Position numbers and translations under genes: made by a program. A DNA stretch of 64,000 bases, from contig JAOWCC010000019.1 of NCBI GenBank assembly GCA_030867875.1, positions 77,714,861 through 77,778,860 on the forward strand, given 5' to 3'. Positions within the stretch are counted from its first letter, which is position 1. Every line of letters begins with the position of its first letter. Shown here one piece after another: positions 1 to 12,600 of this stretch. This DNA comes from Actinernus sp. WN-2022. Taxonomy: Eukaryota; Cnidaria; Anthozoa; Actiniaria; Actinernidae. The notes under the pieces are model-generated. The model was given only the letters and a program-made list of their open reading frames with translations. It had not been told where the DNA came from and did no database searches.

Positions 1-521
1 GGAAATTTGGAAATTGCGCCTAAGAAAGCCTACTGACGAGCTTTCTTAATTATATTGCTGATGTGCTCATTCCAGGAAAGCTTGTGGTGGATGGTAACAC
101 CAAGGTACTTAACTGAATCCAGCTGTTTAAGGGTTTGGCCATGCAAGATGTATATTGTCATGAGTGAATGGCTTCTTGCTCCCGGTGACACGTAGCACAT
201 TGCACTTATCAGAGTGAAAGGATATCTGCCGCTTGTTCTCCCATTCTTCTAGGCGTTGGAGACCCCGTTGTAGTGCCTCCACATCGGTGTTACTGGTTAC
301 AGTCATGTAGATGATTGTATCATCAGCGAATAGGCGAACATGTGACTGCAGACCATCGGGAAGGTCATTAATATAGACCAAGAATAGAACTGGCCCGATA
401 ACAGACCCTGGGGCACACTCACAGTCACAGCGAAGAAACAGTTGAACTCGGCAGATTGGAGTTTGATCTTGGTAGCAGGACTTTCTGGACGTAAAGGAGG
501 AGGAAAAAAGGTTAAGGGCAT
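1..521 (-). pseudogene. LINE reverse transcriptase fragment (non-LTR)
   Basis: Decayed middle part of a non-LTR retrotransposon reverse transcriptase, read on the minus strand and cut by the window edge. About 381-127 shows the catalytic box FADD within LFADDTIIYM, preceded by YINDLPDGL, which is the usual RT palm order. The motif VPQG-S-x-x-GP lies just upstream (about 420-390) but in another frame, so a frameshift separates the two. A third frame (about 125-20) gives KYLGVTIHHKLSWNEHI, the typical sequence after the palm. At least two frameshifts make it non-functional. The clade (jockey/CR1-like) is inferred only. Confidence 0.85.
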
Positions 522-1138
522 TGCTTAAATTTCTCTGCTAATAAAAATGCAAATCAGTGGATCTGAGCCGTTCGAAATTATAATTACGAATCATCTTGAT
601 GCCAGAAGTGGTTGCTTTGTCTTTCCAACGAAGCCTGCAGGAAACTCGCGTAATAGTCCCTTTGAACCGCAAGTGTTGTAGACCTAGAGAAAGCAAAATG
701 TGGACTGCTGAAGGATTATTCGTCGAGTCGCTTCGCTGTCTTCTTTTGTTACACGATGTCCCAGCATGCCCTGTTAGTTATCATGTTCCAGCATGCTTTG
801 TTAGTAATGATGTACCAGCATGCATTGGGTGGTGGGGATAATAAAATATGGCGTCCATCTTAGAAAGGACTCGTGTCGTCGTTGTTTAACACTTTCTTCG
901 GCAACAACATTCCTCTACTCGCCACTCTAGACCAGGATTCGAAGACATATATGCAAAAATTAAGATACAAGTCAGTTAAACATATATATCTAGAAATAAT
1001 TACACGATGGCCCAAACTAGAGATGGATTTCGAAAGATTCGAGAGTCACACAATAACAACACTGAACTTTCTGATTTTCGTAGCCTTCGAAAATGATTTG
1101 CGTGCGCAAAGCACCATGGACTCGGACACAGGGTCTTT

Positions 1139-1149
<11 letters not shown>
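522..1149. other. No gene seen; short direct repeat
   Basis: No supported gene. About 754-825 holds three imperfect copies of a roughly 27-nt unit containing CCAGCATGC with GTTAGTNAT. Short open frames here (596-841, 873-1151) have no recognisable domain. Confidence 0.4.
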
Positions 1150-1177
<28 letters not shown>

Positions 1178-1260
1178 ATTTACAATGGCGAGCCGATTCG
1201 GCGAGCCATTGTAAAGCCCATACAGATCGGACGCGAATATTTTATCTTACTTGTAAAATG
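1150..1260. repeat. Hairpin repeat, copy 1
   Basis: Near-perfect stem-loop at 1165-1228. The arm GATCTGTATGGGC plus TTTACAATGGCGAGCC pairs with its complement around a GATT-like loop. The same sequence, including the non-paired 3' flank ending AATATTTTATC(T/G)T(A/G)CTTGT(A/G)AAATGAA, recurs at 40175-40285, so the unit is a dispersed element and not a chance palindrome. Class unknown: a MITE or small structured RNA-derived repeat. Confidence 0.7.
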
Positions 1261-2237
1261 AATAGATAATTCATTTCTCCCACCTTGCTATCGATGTGGG
1301 ATGAATTAGTTTCTCACAAAAACATATCCCACATCGAAGAGACAACGTGTATGCAATAAGAGAGCAGAGCGTAGCGTGCAGAAAAACAGGTCCCACATGG
1401 AATAGATGGTGTGTACATAATAATAGAGCAGATGTACTTTGTCATTTCACCCCTCTCGGGATAGGGGAAGTCAGCGATCGGTCATGAGACTTCCCTCACT
1501 AGCTCAGCTAGTATTCTGTACCTGATACAGAATGCTACTAGAGCTATACACGACTTTCATAATGGCCGCCTCCGGCCATCTCCTAATTTGCATAATTTGG
1601 AAGATAAATCTGTAGGGGGAAACCAATGCTACCACATGAAAGATCACATTATAACTAGTAATTGTTTTGAGTTTTGGAGCAATGTGGAAAATTGCTGTTG
1701 AGATATGACAAGAGACCATGATGGATATAAGCATTTGTAATGCCGAAAAATATGAAAGCGAGGCTATAAAGGCCTCCGTTGTTTTTCTCATACAAATCTC
1801 TCTAATTTCAATTGGATGTAGCTTCATTGCCTTCAACTTTCACAAGTTCACTAATGTCAACATGCTCTTTCACGTGGCAATGTTTATATTTTCTATACAT
1901 GTGGATAAACTACCGAAACGGGAAATCACATATGCAAATCACATATGCAAATCGTGTATAACGGACCATGGGGTCCGAGCATTAATCCTGATTGGGGTCT
2001 GTATCGCGGACCATGGGGTCTGTATATCGATACAGAACCTGATGTTTTATTAATCAGGTTTTACGGGGGTATACAGAGGCGATCATTCAGCACATGGGAT
2101 TGGCTAGTACCCTTATGAATTATTAATGATTTTTACAAGTTGTAATAAAAAGGCGGACATGAATGGAAAGAGGTAGTGTATGACTTTTGAAAAAAAATTG
2201 ATAAATCGCTCTGACGTTTCTTAGAGGGGGTGGGGGG
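1261..2237. other. No gene seen
   Basis: AT-rich non-coding sequence. It includes a doubled CATATGCAAAT (1929-1949) and repeated GGACCATGGGGTC blocks (about 1963-2020), suggesting an old element, but no boundaries can be set. Confidence 0.3.
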
Positions 2238-3000
2238 TTGAAAAAGGAACTTCGCTGGACGTTTCTCGTGGAAAAATCAATATGTGACGCTTCCCTTAGT
2301 GCAATTAAGCGCTTTCGCAGTTTCGTTCCACGTGAAATGCTACTCACTGTATTTCAAGGCCTGATCCAACCTCACTTCGATTATTGCAATGTTGTCTGGG
2401 GAAATTGCAGTAAAGGCCTTTCAGAAAAACTTCAAAAACTCCAAAATCGCGCTGCGCGTATCATAACCTTTGCCACTTATGATAGCCACGCGGACGAACT
2501 TTTCCAAACCCTCAATTGGGAAAGGTTAAATTGCTAAATCAATTATGGTTTATAAAACCTTGCACAATGAAACTCCGGATTACCTTACAACAAAATTCCA
2601 TTGGAATAACAACTCAAAGTATAACCTAAGGAATTCGGAAAATAAGCTGATACTTCCACTGCCTCATATTAACTATGGCAAAAAGAGCTTTAGTTACAGC
2701 GGAGCAGCTTTGTGGAATAACTTACCTGTACAAATAAGACAAGCGCCATCGCTGATAAATTTCAAGGCTCAAATACGAGGTTTCAATTTCACAACAAACA
2801 CGGCATCTTTGTAAAACAGGGATTTTTCGTTTTATTATATTGTATATTTCATACACGTACATATCAGTAGTTTTAGGCATTATAATTAGCGCTAGAATAA
2901 TTTTATAAATTGTGGTATTTTATATCTTTTAGTATTTTTGTATAGTTAACCTGATAGATCACCGTGTCTAAATAAAGTTTTGACTTTGACTTGACTTTGG
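2238..3000 (+). pseudogene. 5'-truncated LINE: RT C-terminus and 3' tail
   Basis: 3' end of a non-LTR retrotransposon. 2238-2537 encodes the region after the RT palm (LLTVFQGLIQPHFDYCNVVWG, then LQKLQNRAARIIT), a hallmark of CR1/jockey-like LINEs. A stop at about 2535 breaks it. 2545-2814 continues as the conserved C-terminus (YNLRNSENKL, then FSYSGAALWNNLP). The 3' UTR ends at about 2970-3000 in AATAAAGTTTT followed by repeated TTGACTT units, a simple-repeat tail as many LINEs have. The severe 5' truncation is typical of target-primed reverse transcription. Inactive. Confidence 0.85.
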
Positions 3001-4732
3001 TCACCCCAACCCTTTCACCTTGAAGAACCCCCTCCCCCCGGCAGTCATCCCTACAGTGATCATCTGCTGATCAAAACAAAACATACAACACATCATTTAA
3101 TCTAGTATCTATTTGAGCAAGCATAATTTATCAAGGTCACCAATCATCGCCGTGCCGTATACCACGGTATGTATTCTAGCCTGGCCTGGCCTAAGAATTC
3201 GCGGGAATGACCAAAGAATCGAGTGAAATCCAAGGATGAATGACATACAGAACGAAATCAAACTCAGTAAATTTATTTTCAAAATCGAACCGAATCCGAA
3301 CAAACGATTTTGGAAATGATAAACATACTTTGTATATCTGAGAGAACTTGTGCTTCTCGAAAAACATTTACTAATGGAGTTATCATGCCGGAGTCAGTCA
3401 TTACTAAATGTCAAGGCACCTAATTTTCGAAGAAATCAGATTATGGGCTCCCTGTGGCAGGTGAAGAAAAGAGAAGGGAGATTGGAGAGTCCTCACAGGT
3501 AACCCAATTCAACTGAGATTGTTTCGCGGTCCTCGGATGCGGCTACCGGATAAACAGAAAAATAAAGGACGACAGGCGATCTAGACAGTTCACTAGCGAA
3601 TTACGTTAGTTTCAACTCTCATACTGCGGCACTTCACCCTGCACGCCAGTATTTCAACAATCTTGAGATATGTGGTTTTGAAATTTAAAGGAGCTGTGTC
3701 ACGGTGGGACACGCCTTTATGTTCCGGGCCTGAAAAATATATTTTCGGTGATTTTTTAGTATTGTATATCCTTTCAATCAAGCATTAAGGGGGGGGGGGA
3801 TTCCAAAAACAAAATCCATACGAGGGAAAATTATCAAAAAAAAAAATCATGCACAACCAGCAACACAGAAAAAAAAATCCTACATGGAGGGGGAGAGGCA
3901 AGGCAGAGGCCAGGGACTGCACAAATGTACAGGGATGCCATCAACTGCAAATGGTTTCCTTCTATCACTGTTTTTGTTGCAGTAACTCTTTTGTGAGAGG
4001 TACACATATGTATCCTTTGATTTATACCGGCTATTAAAAGCAGGAGAAATTTACATAATTTTTCGTCTCTCAAAAAGATTTGTTTGAATGGGATTTTCAC
4101 TGGTCTCGCTATGAGCTTGAATCATAAACAATCATTTGCCATGCAAAGTGATGCAGCTGTACACTTTATAGGTATCAATATTAAAGTATAACTTTTAATA
4201 TGGGCACGCTAGCCCTGATGCCCTGATAAAAAAAAATTCACAGGAGCATGGCTCTTAAAGTTTACTTAGGACAAGAATTATTAAGTCATATCAAAATCAT
4301 TGCACACAGAAGAGGACATTTGCTATTGGTCATCGCTTTGAAGTAAATGCGATTTTATTTGAGAGAGAGAGAACAACTTCAGTCGCATTACAAGTTTATA
4401 ATGTGGCTTACCTGTTAATACCAGAACTTTCGTTTGAACGCTCCAAATTATCTCCTACTGCAGCTCCCGCCATACCAAAAGTCACACAAGAAAAATAGTA
4501 CGAAATCATAACGAAATAGAACTTTAACAGTGATTTGTACCACTCTAAACTTGAGAAACCTCAATGTTCAATCTATACACCAGCATACTGCAAATTTATT
4601 CTTCTATCTGAATTCAACGGTAAGTATTCAAGCTAAACTCAGGTAGTTCCTAAACCAGTAACGCCTTGTAAAAAATCACTTTACTCGCGAAAGAAAATTC
4701 AAATTTGTACGGTCGAAATCTTAATATAAGGT
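3001..4732. other. No gene; fragment of a TTAA element at 3683-3720
   Basis: No supported gene. 3683-3720 (TTTAAAGGAGCTGTGTCACGG) matches one end of the TTAA element at 54995-55290. A G homopolymer lies at about 3788-3799. The rest is AT-rich without clear structure. Confidence 0.35.
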
Positions 4733-5242
4733 CGAAATGCCCCGCTTAACGCACAAAGAACGTTAAGGTCAGACCCCCTCCCCCCTCCCCCCTTAACGTC
4801 TACCCATCGTGTTATGCTTTTATAAAATCAGGAAAAACAGTAATGAAATACACGGGAGTTCACTTATAAACAAAGTATAAAACAAGCTTACAGCTTTAAT
4901 AGCTGCAACTGTACAGTCAGTTAGTACCTCGAATTCCCGTACGAGCTCATTTCGGACCTTGACTAAAATTCTCATTATGTCACGACTATAAAACTGAGTT
5001 CCACTTACCTGGAGGTTTGACTGAGGTATTTCATGATACTTCTAATGAAAAGACCTTGTTGAAATTTCCGGGAAATTCAACAGAAATTGCGCTCTATGTA
5101 GATCTAGCTGACTGGAAACGTTTGATTAAAAAGTGTACTTCTATTGATGAAAATGTGTTTGTTCTAAATGCCCCACACTAACGTCCATGCCCTTACCCCC
5201 TCCCCCCCTAAACGTCCGTTGTGCGTTAAGCGGGGCATTTCG
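4733..5242. repeat. TIR element (non-autonomous DNA transposon)
   Basis: Starts with CGAAATGCCCCGCTTAACGC and ends with its reverse complement (GCGTTAAGCGGGGCATTTCG). A second, inner inverted pair of C-rich blocks lies at about 4768-4798 and 5180-5217. No coding sequence inside, so it is probably a MITE mobilised in trans. Confidence 0.75.
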
Positions 5243-6638
5243 AATATGTCGACGGCCCCTAATCACTCCAACTGACAGTTATCAGTTGCAGATTAGATGT
5301 TACTTAACTTTGATTTGAAGGTAAGTGGAAGTCATATGTAATTTTATTTGTTTTATAAGGCAAAATGGCTCCCAAATCCATGTATTTTTGAGTGAAATGA
5401 CTGGGCCGATACCGGAAGCGAGTCACCGGTTATCGATATGTAGGCTTTTGTACGCAATGACTTTGATATGCAAAGGCAGCTAATTTTGAATAGAGTAGTT
5501 ATGGACTTCTGGTAGTACATAAAATATTTTCAAAAAACAGAAACGTGCATGAGATCGTAGCCGAAAAAAATAATTGCTGCACAGCAAACTGGAGTAAAAA
5601 AATATATATGCAGCTTGAGAATCCCCCCCCCCCCCCCCCATAACCTTTCTAATGGTCCGTCCCTTAATTCTACAAAGACTGTATAAAACCGGATTGTACT
5701 ACAAATCATTTTCAACAATTTATTGTACCATCCTCACTAAAAAAGGCGTCCTATACGCTGGATCAGAGGGTTGGAAATCCGCTTCTCCTAGCTCACAATA
5801 TCGACAACGTAGCTCACAATATCAACGTCGCTTCGCGACTCGGTTAAAAGACGTCTCGCTTCGCTCGACGGCTTCGAGCCTCTGGCATCCAGGGTAACCG
5901 TCCTAGCTCTCTCAGCTCTGAAATAACTATATAAACCGAACTCCCGCAAATGTAAAATGTGAAGTGGTGTCAGCATACTCTTAATACTTTGTGATATTTG
6001 TACTATAAAAGATATAAAAGAGGCAATGAAATACCATCTCTGAAATACGGCGCTATTTATATGAAAATACATCTTGCCTGGTCTATCTTTTTTTGGTTAG
6101 CCCCAAAGACATAAATATATAGCACCACGTAATAACATAGTTTTGCGTTTTTGTAACGCCCAATGAATGCAGTGTATATTAGAAATTAGTCATTTCCCGT
6201 GGAAGTTAATCTACGCACGTTCTTTAGACTTATTCACGGAGGATACGACTTGGTTTTATTGTAAGGTCCCCTTAAGAAGTCGGCAAAAGACGGACGAAAT
6301 GCGTCGGAGAAATAAGAAGTTTACAACGAAACCACAGAGTGCTGCTCACCAGTTCTTCTTAAAAAATAATTAAATATAATTTTTTTTAGTAAATATTAAA
6401 ATTAATTAAAACGAATTTTTGAACATTGTGACGAAAATTCTCAAGAGTTTGTATGATTTAAATAAATTAGATATGAATTGTTTTTAGTTTTATTTATAAC
6501 GCCAGAACTTCATACGTTTATTCGACTAAAAAGAAAACGTAAAAAAAAAAAAATTAAAAACACACTAATTGTGGGCTTCCTGTGGTTGATCAAGACCGCG
6601 ATAGGCTGGTGATTATAGAACCAGATGTCCAATCTAAG
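5243..6638. other. Upstream region of TMX3; no gene seen
   Basis: Contains a C homopolymer (about 5623-5639) and, at 5868-5897, CCTCTGGCATCCAGGGTA, which is one end of the hairpin family seen at 54688-54805. The TMX3 promoter must lie near the right end, but no TATA box or other core element is convincing. Confidence 0.35.
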
Positions 6639-9600
6639 ATGGCGGCCGGTGTTGTGTGTTTGCTGTCGTCTTGTTTTGTGTTGTTTCTAGGTACGAAAAT
6701 ATCACCATAAAGTCTTGTTTGGTAAACTGATAATATTATTAACTGATTATCTTAATATTGCAGCATTTATATCCGGTGGAAGGGCATCATATGTACTAGA
6801 ACTTGATGAGAGGTAAATTGATATTTAAATGTTTCCTAAATTAAATTGCCATTTTTACCACTACATCCGTTTTACTTAGATCAAGGCTTCAATAAAGTCT
6901 TCGCTGCAATAGAAAAGGGTGAATACATATTTAATAACATACTCCTGTGGGGGAATAGTTCTCTGTAATAATGTATCATGGATGAACATACACATTTACC
7001 GACCTGTCAAATTCAAAATGAACAATACACAATAGGCCCTTTGCAGCTAACAAATCACGTGGTTGTACTGGAGAGCAAAAAATATCTGACTTCATTTATC
7101 CAAAGGCCTTGTACGAGATCGGTAGTGCTATTAGCAAAACCTATTTGTAAATGCTATTTTCCAGCTCCAATTTATTTTCGATCTTTCAAAAACTGCGTTT
7201 TTAAAGATAGCTTGCTCTCCAGCATCCATGGCAACGCCTTTCCCATGGGGATCACGAGCCCAATTCATTCATTAACGAAGTATTATATCAGCACGTGACT
7301 GTTAGCTGCAAAGGGCCTATTATATATGACAAGTGCACACAGTAATTAAGAAGTTGGACAAAACCATCATCATCTCCATGTTCCGTATATTAAATCTACT
7401 GCATTATAGGATTTAAAATGTTTTAACACCTTAAATTTTATGAGTTAATACAAGTTGGTTTTCCTTAAAATAAATTCTGACAGCAAGATGAGCAGGATTT
7501 TTCGGTTTAATATTATTGTTATTAGAAGTGTGTAAACTTAGTAATTTTAATAACTATGCAGTATTGTTTTTAGATTTACTGAACTCAGAAAGGATGGAAG
7601 CTGGCTAGTTGAAGTGAGTACATGTACACGTATGTCTGTAAAAAAATAGAATTATTTACTGAAAAAAGGTAAAAATGAATCTTCTGGCACTCTCAACCGT
7701 GATCCCTTGGGCGCCTCTTCTATTGTGTTCATCTGCGATTTCGTTACACCACCAGGGCTCAACACAAACTTTTTCAGGTACTAGCCTATGGGATAGTGAC
7801 TGTGGGAAATTACTGGTCCCTAGGTCTTTTCCACTAACCCAATATACATGTACATCCCTTATAATAATGAGTTGCCCTGAGGAACACTTAAATTTAATAA
7901 TAAAGTCGAAATATTCGGGCAAATGCAAAATCATGATTTCTTATTTTAATTGGATAACAAATGACTACCACTACCACTGACAAAAACGTAACCCATGACT
8001 AGTTCCCAGTCTCCTGAAAAGCAGCATTTCCCAAGATGGTAATGTGATCTGCATCTGTATGTGTTCGGCACTCAGTAACGTCTCAACTGAACTAGCTGTG
8101 GTGGGTACTGTGGTTATAGTTAGGAGTTGAGGTTATCAATGATGCGTTAGTCAGCCCTAGAACATCTGCACCAAGCTGACCTCTTTGCTGATACTGAGGA
8201 TTGTCATGGCCAGGGTATTTTGCATCCTCAGTGATCGTGAGTCACTCCAGCTAGCTGGACGATTCCTTTTGATTACACTTTAACCCTTTCCCTCCTGTGC
8301 CGCCCGTAACCGCCCAATATGAAGCATGTACCTGGAGAAAATTATTGCATCAAACCTAGACATGCTGGAAATACGATGTTGTGATATTATTTCAAGGAAT
8401 GAATGACTTCAAAGTCAGAGCTATAACAGGGATCGCTTGACTCTCCCACTTTGGAGAAAAACGCATTTGTTTTGGACATCGTTGTTCGTTTCTTTGATTT
8501 TCGCGAATTTTGAGGAGCTGAAAATCGGCTCAAAAAAACCTTCCCATTCGCACTTGAAATCAAAAGCAAAAACAAAATCACCACTCAGTCGTTACAGTAC
8601 CTTGTTTAATCTTTCCAACCAGCAAGTTTGTTTGCACAAAACGCACCAAACGACTGTGAACCACGCCGATGTTTACACTGCATTTCACTCGACCACATTT
8701 ACCTGCTCCCACCTCCATTGCATGCTGGGTAATCAACAAAAAAATCACAAGGGGTCTCCCCCTCTGGAACTCCGGTAGGTTTTTTTTTATAAGTCTTTTA
8801 CCCCTACAACCAAGAGCGGTGATTTGGACTCAAGCCGTTGCTTTAAAGTGACAAAAACACATCCTAATAGGTTGGGCAGGGGTAAAAGACTGCCAACTGC
8901 AGGATTCCAAGGATTTCATTGAAGAATTTTTTCCTGTGTCTGAAAGCACAAACACAAGTACGGAAAAACCCTGTGAAATCCCCTCACAAAGCCTACTAGA
9001 AGCAAACCAAGTACTTTTCAGCCATCCTCAGACTTAATGATGTCTTCAAGCTCTCTGACAGTGGCATATTTCTCCAAAATTAGAGCTCATTTCATTAGAA
9101 ACCCTACCGAAGCAGCCATACCTACCGTCAACGAGTGAACAGAATTCTCCCAAATGGCATTGTGGGAAAAGTTTGAGCCCTCGGCTTAAAAAGTCAGCAG
9201 TATTTAACTGACCCGGGCTAGCCAAACTTGAACTGAGGGGGGAGGGTTGAGTTAGCACTCAGGATTTCACCAACTGAGCCAAACATGTCCAGTAGGGAAA
9301 GGGTTAATGTTAACTACAGAATGGCCAGACAATGAGTATTGATAGCAAAGAGGTCACAAAATCTTTCAACAGTACATGTTGAAAATCTTCTAGTTGGTGG
9401 GCTAGCTAATGATTTTCACTAGTACTTATAAGCAAACTTTTACTAGGCCAAGACTAGTACTACCACTAGTGTCGAGCCCTGGCCACCCCGTGAGACTGCT
9501 TGTTACGCCACCATTGTTCATTGGGACTGCTGCTATTCAAAATGCTTGAATCACTATTTTCCATGAAGGAGAAAATGGCATACTAGTTGTGAAAGGGATC

Positions 9601-12600
9601 ATGGTTGAGAGTGACTCTTAAATAATATATTTTTCTAATAATATTTTCACACAGTTTTATGCACCATGGTGTGGTTACTGTAAGAGATTGGAGCCAATAT
9701 GGGAAGACGTTGCCAAAACACTCTATGGTACATCTGTAAAGGTGGCTAAAATAGATGCTACTGTATACTCAGGTAAGAATGTACAGTCCTTTCACACTCA
9801 AAATACATGTATATGTTGCAGGTCAAAATAAATTTCAGGTCAAAATTTGTTCAACCTAGGTTAATTTTGTAAAGAAATTTTTCAAGATTTTAAAAAGGGA
9901 TTTTCCAATTTTTTGGGATTCATAAAAAAAAAAGAAGTTTAGTTTTTTTTGGAAAAAAAAAATCCACCCACCCCTCCCCTGAGAAAAAAATGTGTCCACT
10001 CTCCCCTCCCTCTCGGTACTCACCGTTCCCCCTCCCTAACTCCTTTTCCCTTCTCTATCCCCCACAACCAACTTCGTAATTCACTCATTAATTACACATC
10101 ATTACGATTACTACTTCCTTTTTTTTTCTTTTTCGTTCACCTGCAACCCTTCGCTTGGAAGAATGCCTTGGAAGACCAGAGCTTTACCAACTGCGCCACA
10201 GAGACTTGCGTTGGAGTTCCAGTCACGTTTTTTGAATAATATAGCTTTTCTTAACCGAGAGGGGACTAGTAACTAATTTCCATATTTAATTTTATTCACG
10301 CATGCGCACTACTAACAAAGTCGGACTTTGGGAAAACTTCGCTGAGTTACACCACAGGAAGCCCAAGCTCTGTTTATGTAAATTAAATTATAAGGGTTTG
10401 TATGGGAATTTTTTAATCTGGTTTTTCGATAAATATACTGTAATAAAGTGAATAAAACTTACCTGGTGTCTATGATCTGTGTCTTGGCTGTGTCTGTACA
10501 TAGTTTCAGCGAATTTGGACGAATTTTGAATCCCTTACTCTTCATACTATATAGAAGAAATGAAAGGTAGGAAACGAACTTCAAATCTCGGGTTCAAAGC
10601 CACTCACGTTTGGGTCGATTTTTTCATGAAAATCGCATTGATTTTACATTCTATCCCCATCAGCATACGCAGTGATAAATTTCCAGTCTATCTGTGCCAA
10701 CCAAACGAAGATAACTGTATTTGCCGAGCTACAATCCACTATTGAGTCTGCCAAAATCTCGCCATAAGCAGCCATCTATGCCCGTGACTCGCCAAAGTGG
10801 TGCCAACACAGGAAACCCAAGCTCTGTTTATGGCTGTTGGGAATTTTTAAATCTAGCTTTTCGATAAATATATTGCAATAAAATGAATAAAACTTACATG
10901 GTGTTTATAGCCTGTGTCTTGACTATGTTTGTATGCAGTTACAGCGAATTTAGGCGAATTTTAAATCCTTTACTCTGCAACTAACGAAAGCTAGATTTAA
11001 AAATTCCACAGCTTGGGCTTCCTGTGTTAACGGTTTTGGGCTTCGAAGTATGAAAAAAAACAAGCAAATGAAATTTTGAGGAAAAGCTGACATGGAGTTT
11101 GTCATTATCCATTTTTTTCATGATGGGTGACTAGTTCCTGTAAAAACTAGTGTTGATCTGCATCGGTGGGGAAGATAAACACTGGTATGATCAACTAAAT
11201 GTGGATTAAGGTATGCTAACCACCGTGGGAAGCGAGTAGCACTACTTACTCCCCACAGCGGTTAGCATACAAATGTACCTTAATCAACTTTTAGTTGATC
11301 ATACCTGTCCAGCATTTTTTTGATGGTTTGATGGTTTTATGTTTTTATGTTTTAGGTATTTCAAGAGAATACAGTGTAAGAGGATTTCCTTCCATCAAAT
11401 TGTAAGTCAGTAATAAGTCAGTGATATTATTTTAGATATAATTACTATTTAACGTCCATGTACAGTGCAGAGAAAGCAACACTTGATTCTAATAGCACAA
11501 AAGAGCTTTCTTCCCTCTTAATTCTTAATTTCTAAAAGGAGCAGCAAATTTATTTCTGCCTTTTGTTAACCCAATTTTTTTGGGGTCCTATTTCAGACCA
11601 AAATACATGATTTTCCAAACCCTTTTTCAGACCTTAACCCAAACAATATGGATGTACCCTAATCTCATGCATGTACCACTTATAAAAGCTGCCTTTAATC
11701 TCATTATCTAATTCCAACACTATTTTTGCTGTTTGTTCTCTTTCTCAATTTATTTTGAAGATCAATGTCAACATTTGTATGACAAGAGAAACTAACTTAG
11801 GGTGCGTTCGATTGACCGTATTCCGGAATAAGAATAAACAGTATGATCACTACAAATCGCTTATACTGGGATTTTTTAGCCACTGAAATACTAATTGTAT
11901 CCTGAATATCATATATCAGCAAGCATTTGTAGCTTACAGTGCAAAATATACCCGAACCACTGATTTCCAGAGACTATTCCAACTATTCCTATTCTGGAAT
12001 ACGGTCAATCGAACGCGCCCTTAATAAGAGAAATCAGTGAATATGTGCAATCTCATACTTCCATGTCAAAATCATACGCTATTCCAAACTAAAAAGGCCA
12101 AATGTATTTATAGCCCTATTTCATACTACAACACCTTCACTGAAAACCTTTGGTGTTGCATATACCCATATAGATTATACATGTATATGGGTGTAGAGTC
12201 GCACCCTGGGTGTTAACTACTTTTAATTATTTTATTCGTGAATTGTAGCATCAAGGGGGATCATGTTATTACATACCAGGGAGAGCGTACAGTACAAGAC
12301 ATAATACAGTTTGCTGAAAAGGCCAGTGGGTAAGACTAGTCTAGATACATTGTATGTTATGGTCAGTCTAAAGACCAAGACATGTCAGATAGACTAAAAA
12401 TATACTTTATTAAATAAATATGAATAATAATAAAAAGTAACAAAAACCTATACAACAAATCTGTTGGTGGTACGTTGATTGGATCTTGAGGAGAGATCTG
12501 ATCAGCCAAAAATACTAATGGTAAACAAGTCGAAGGACTACAGAAAAGCTGATCGAACAACATACATATTGAAGATTCTACGATATTTTGGCTGGCTTGT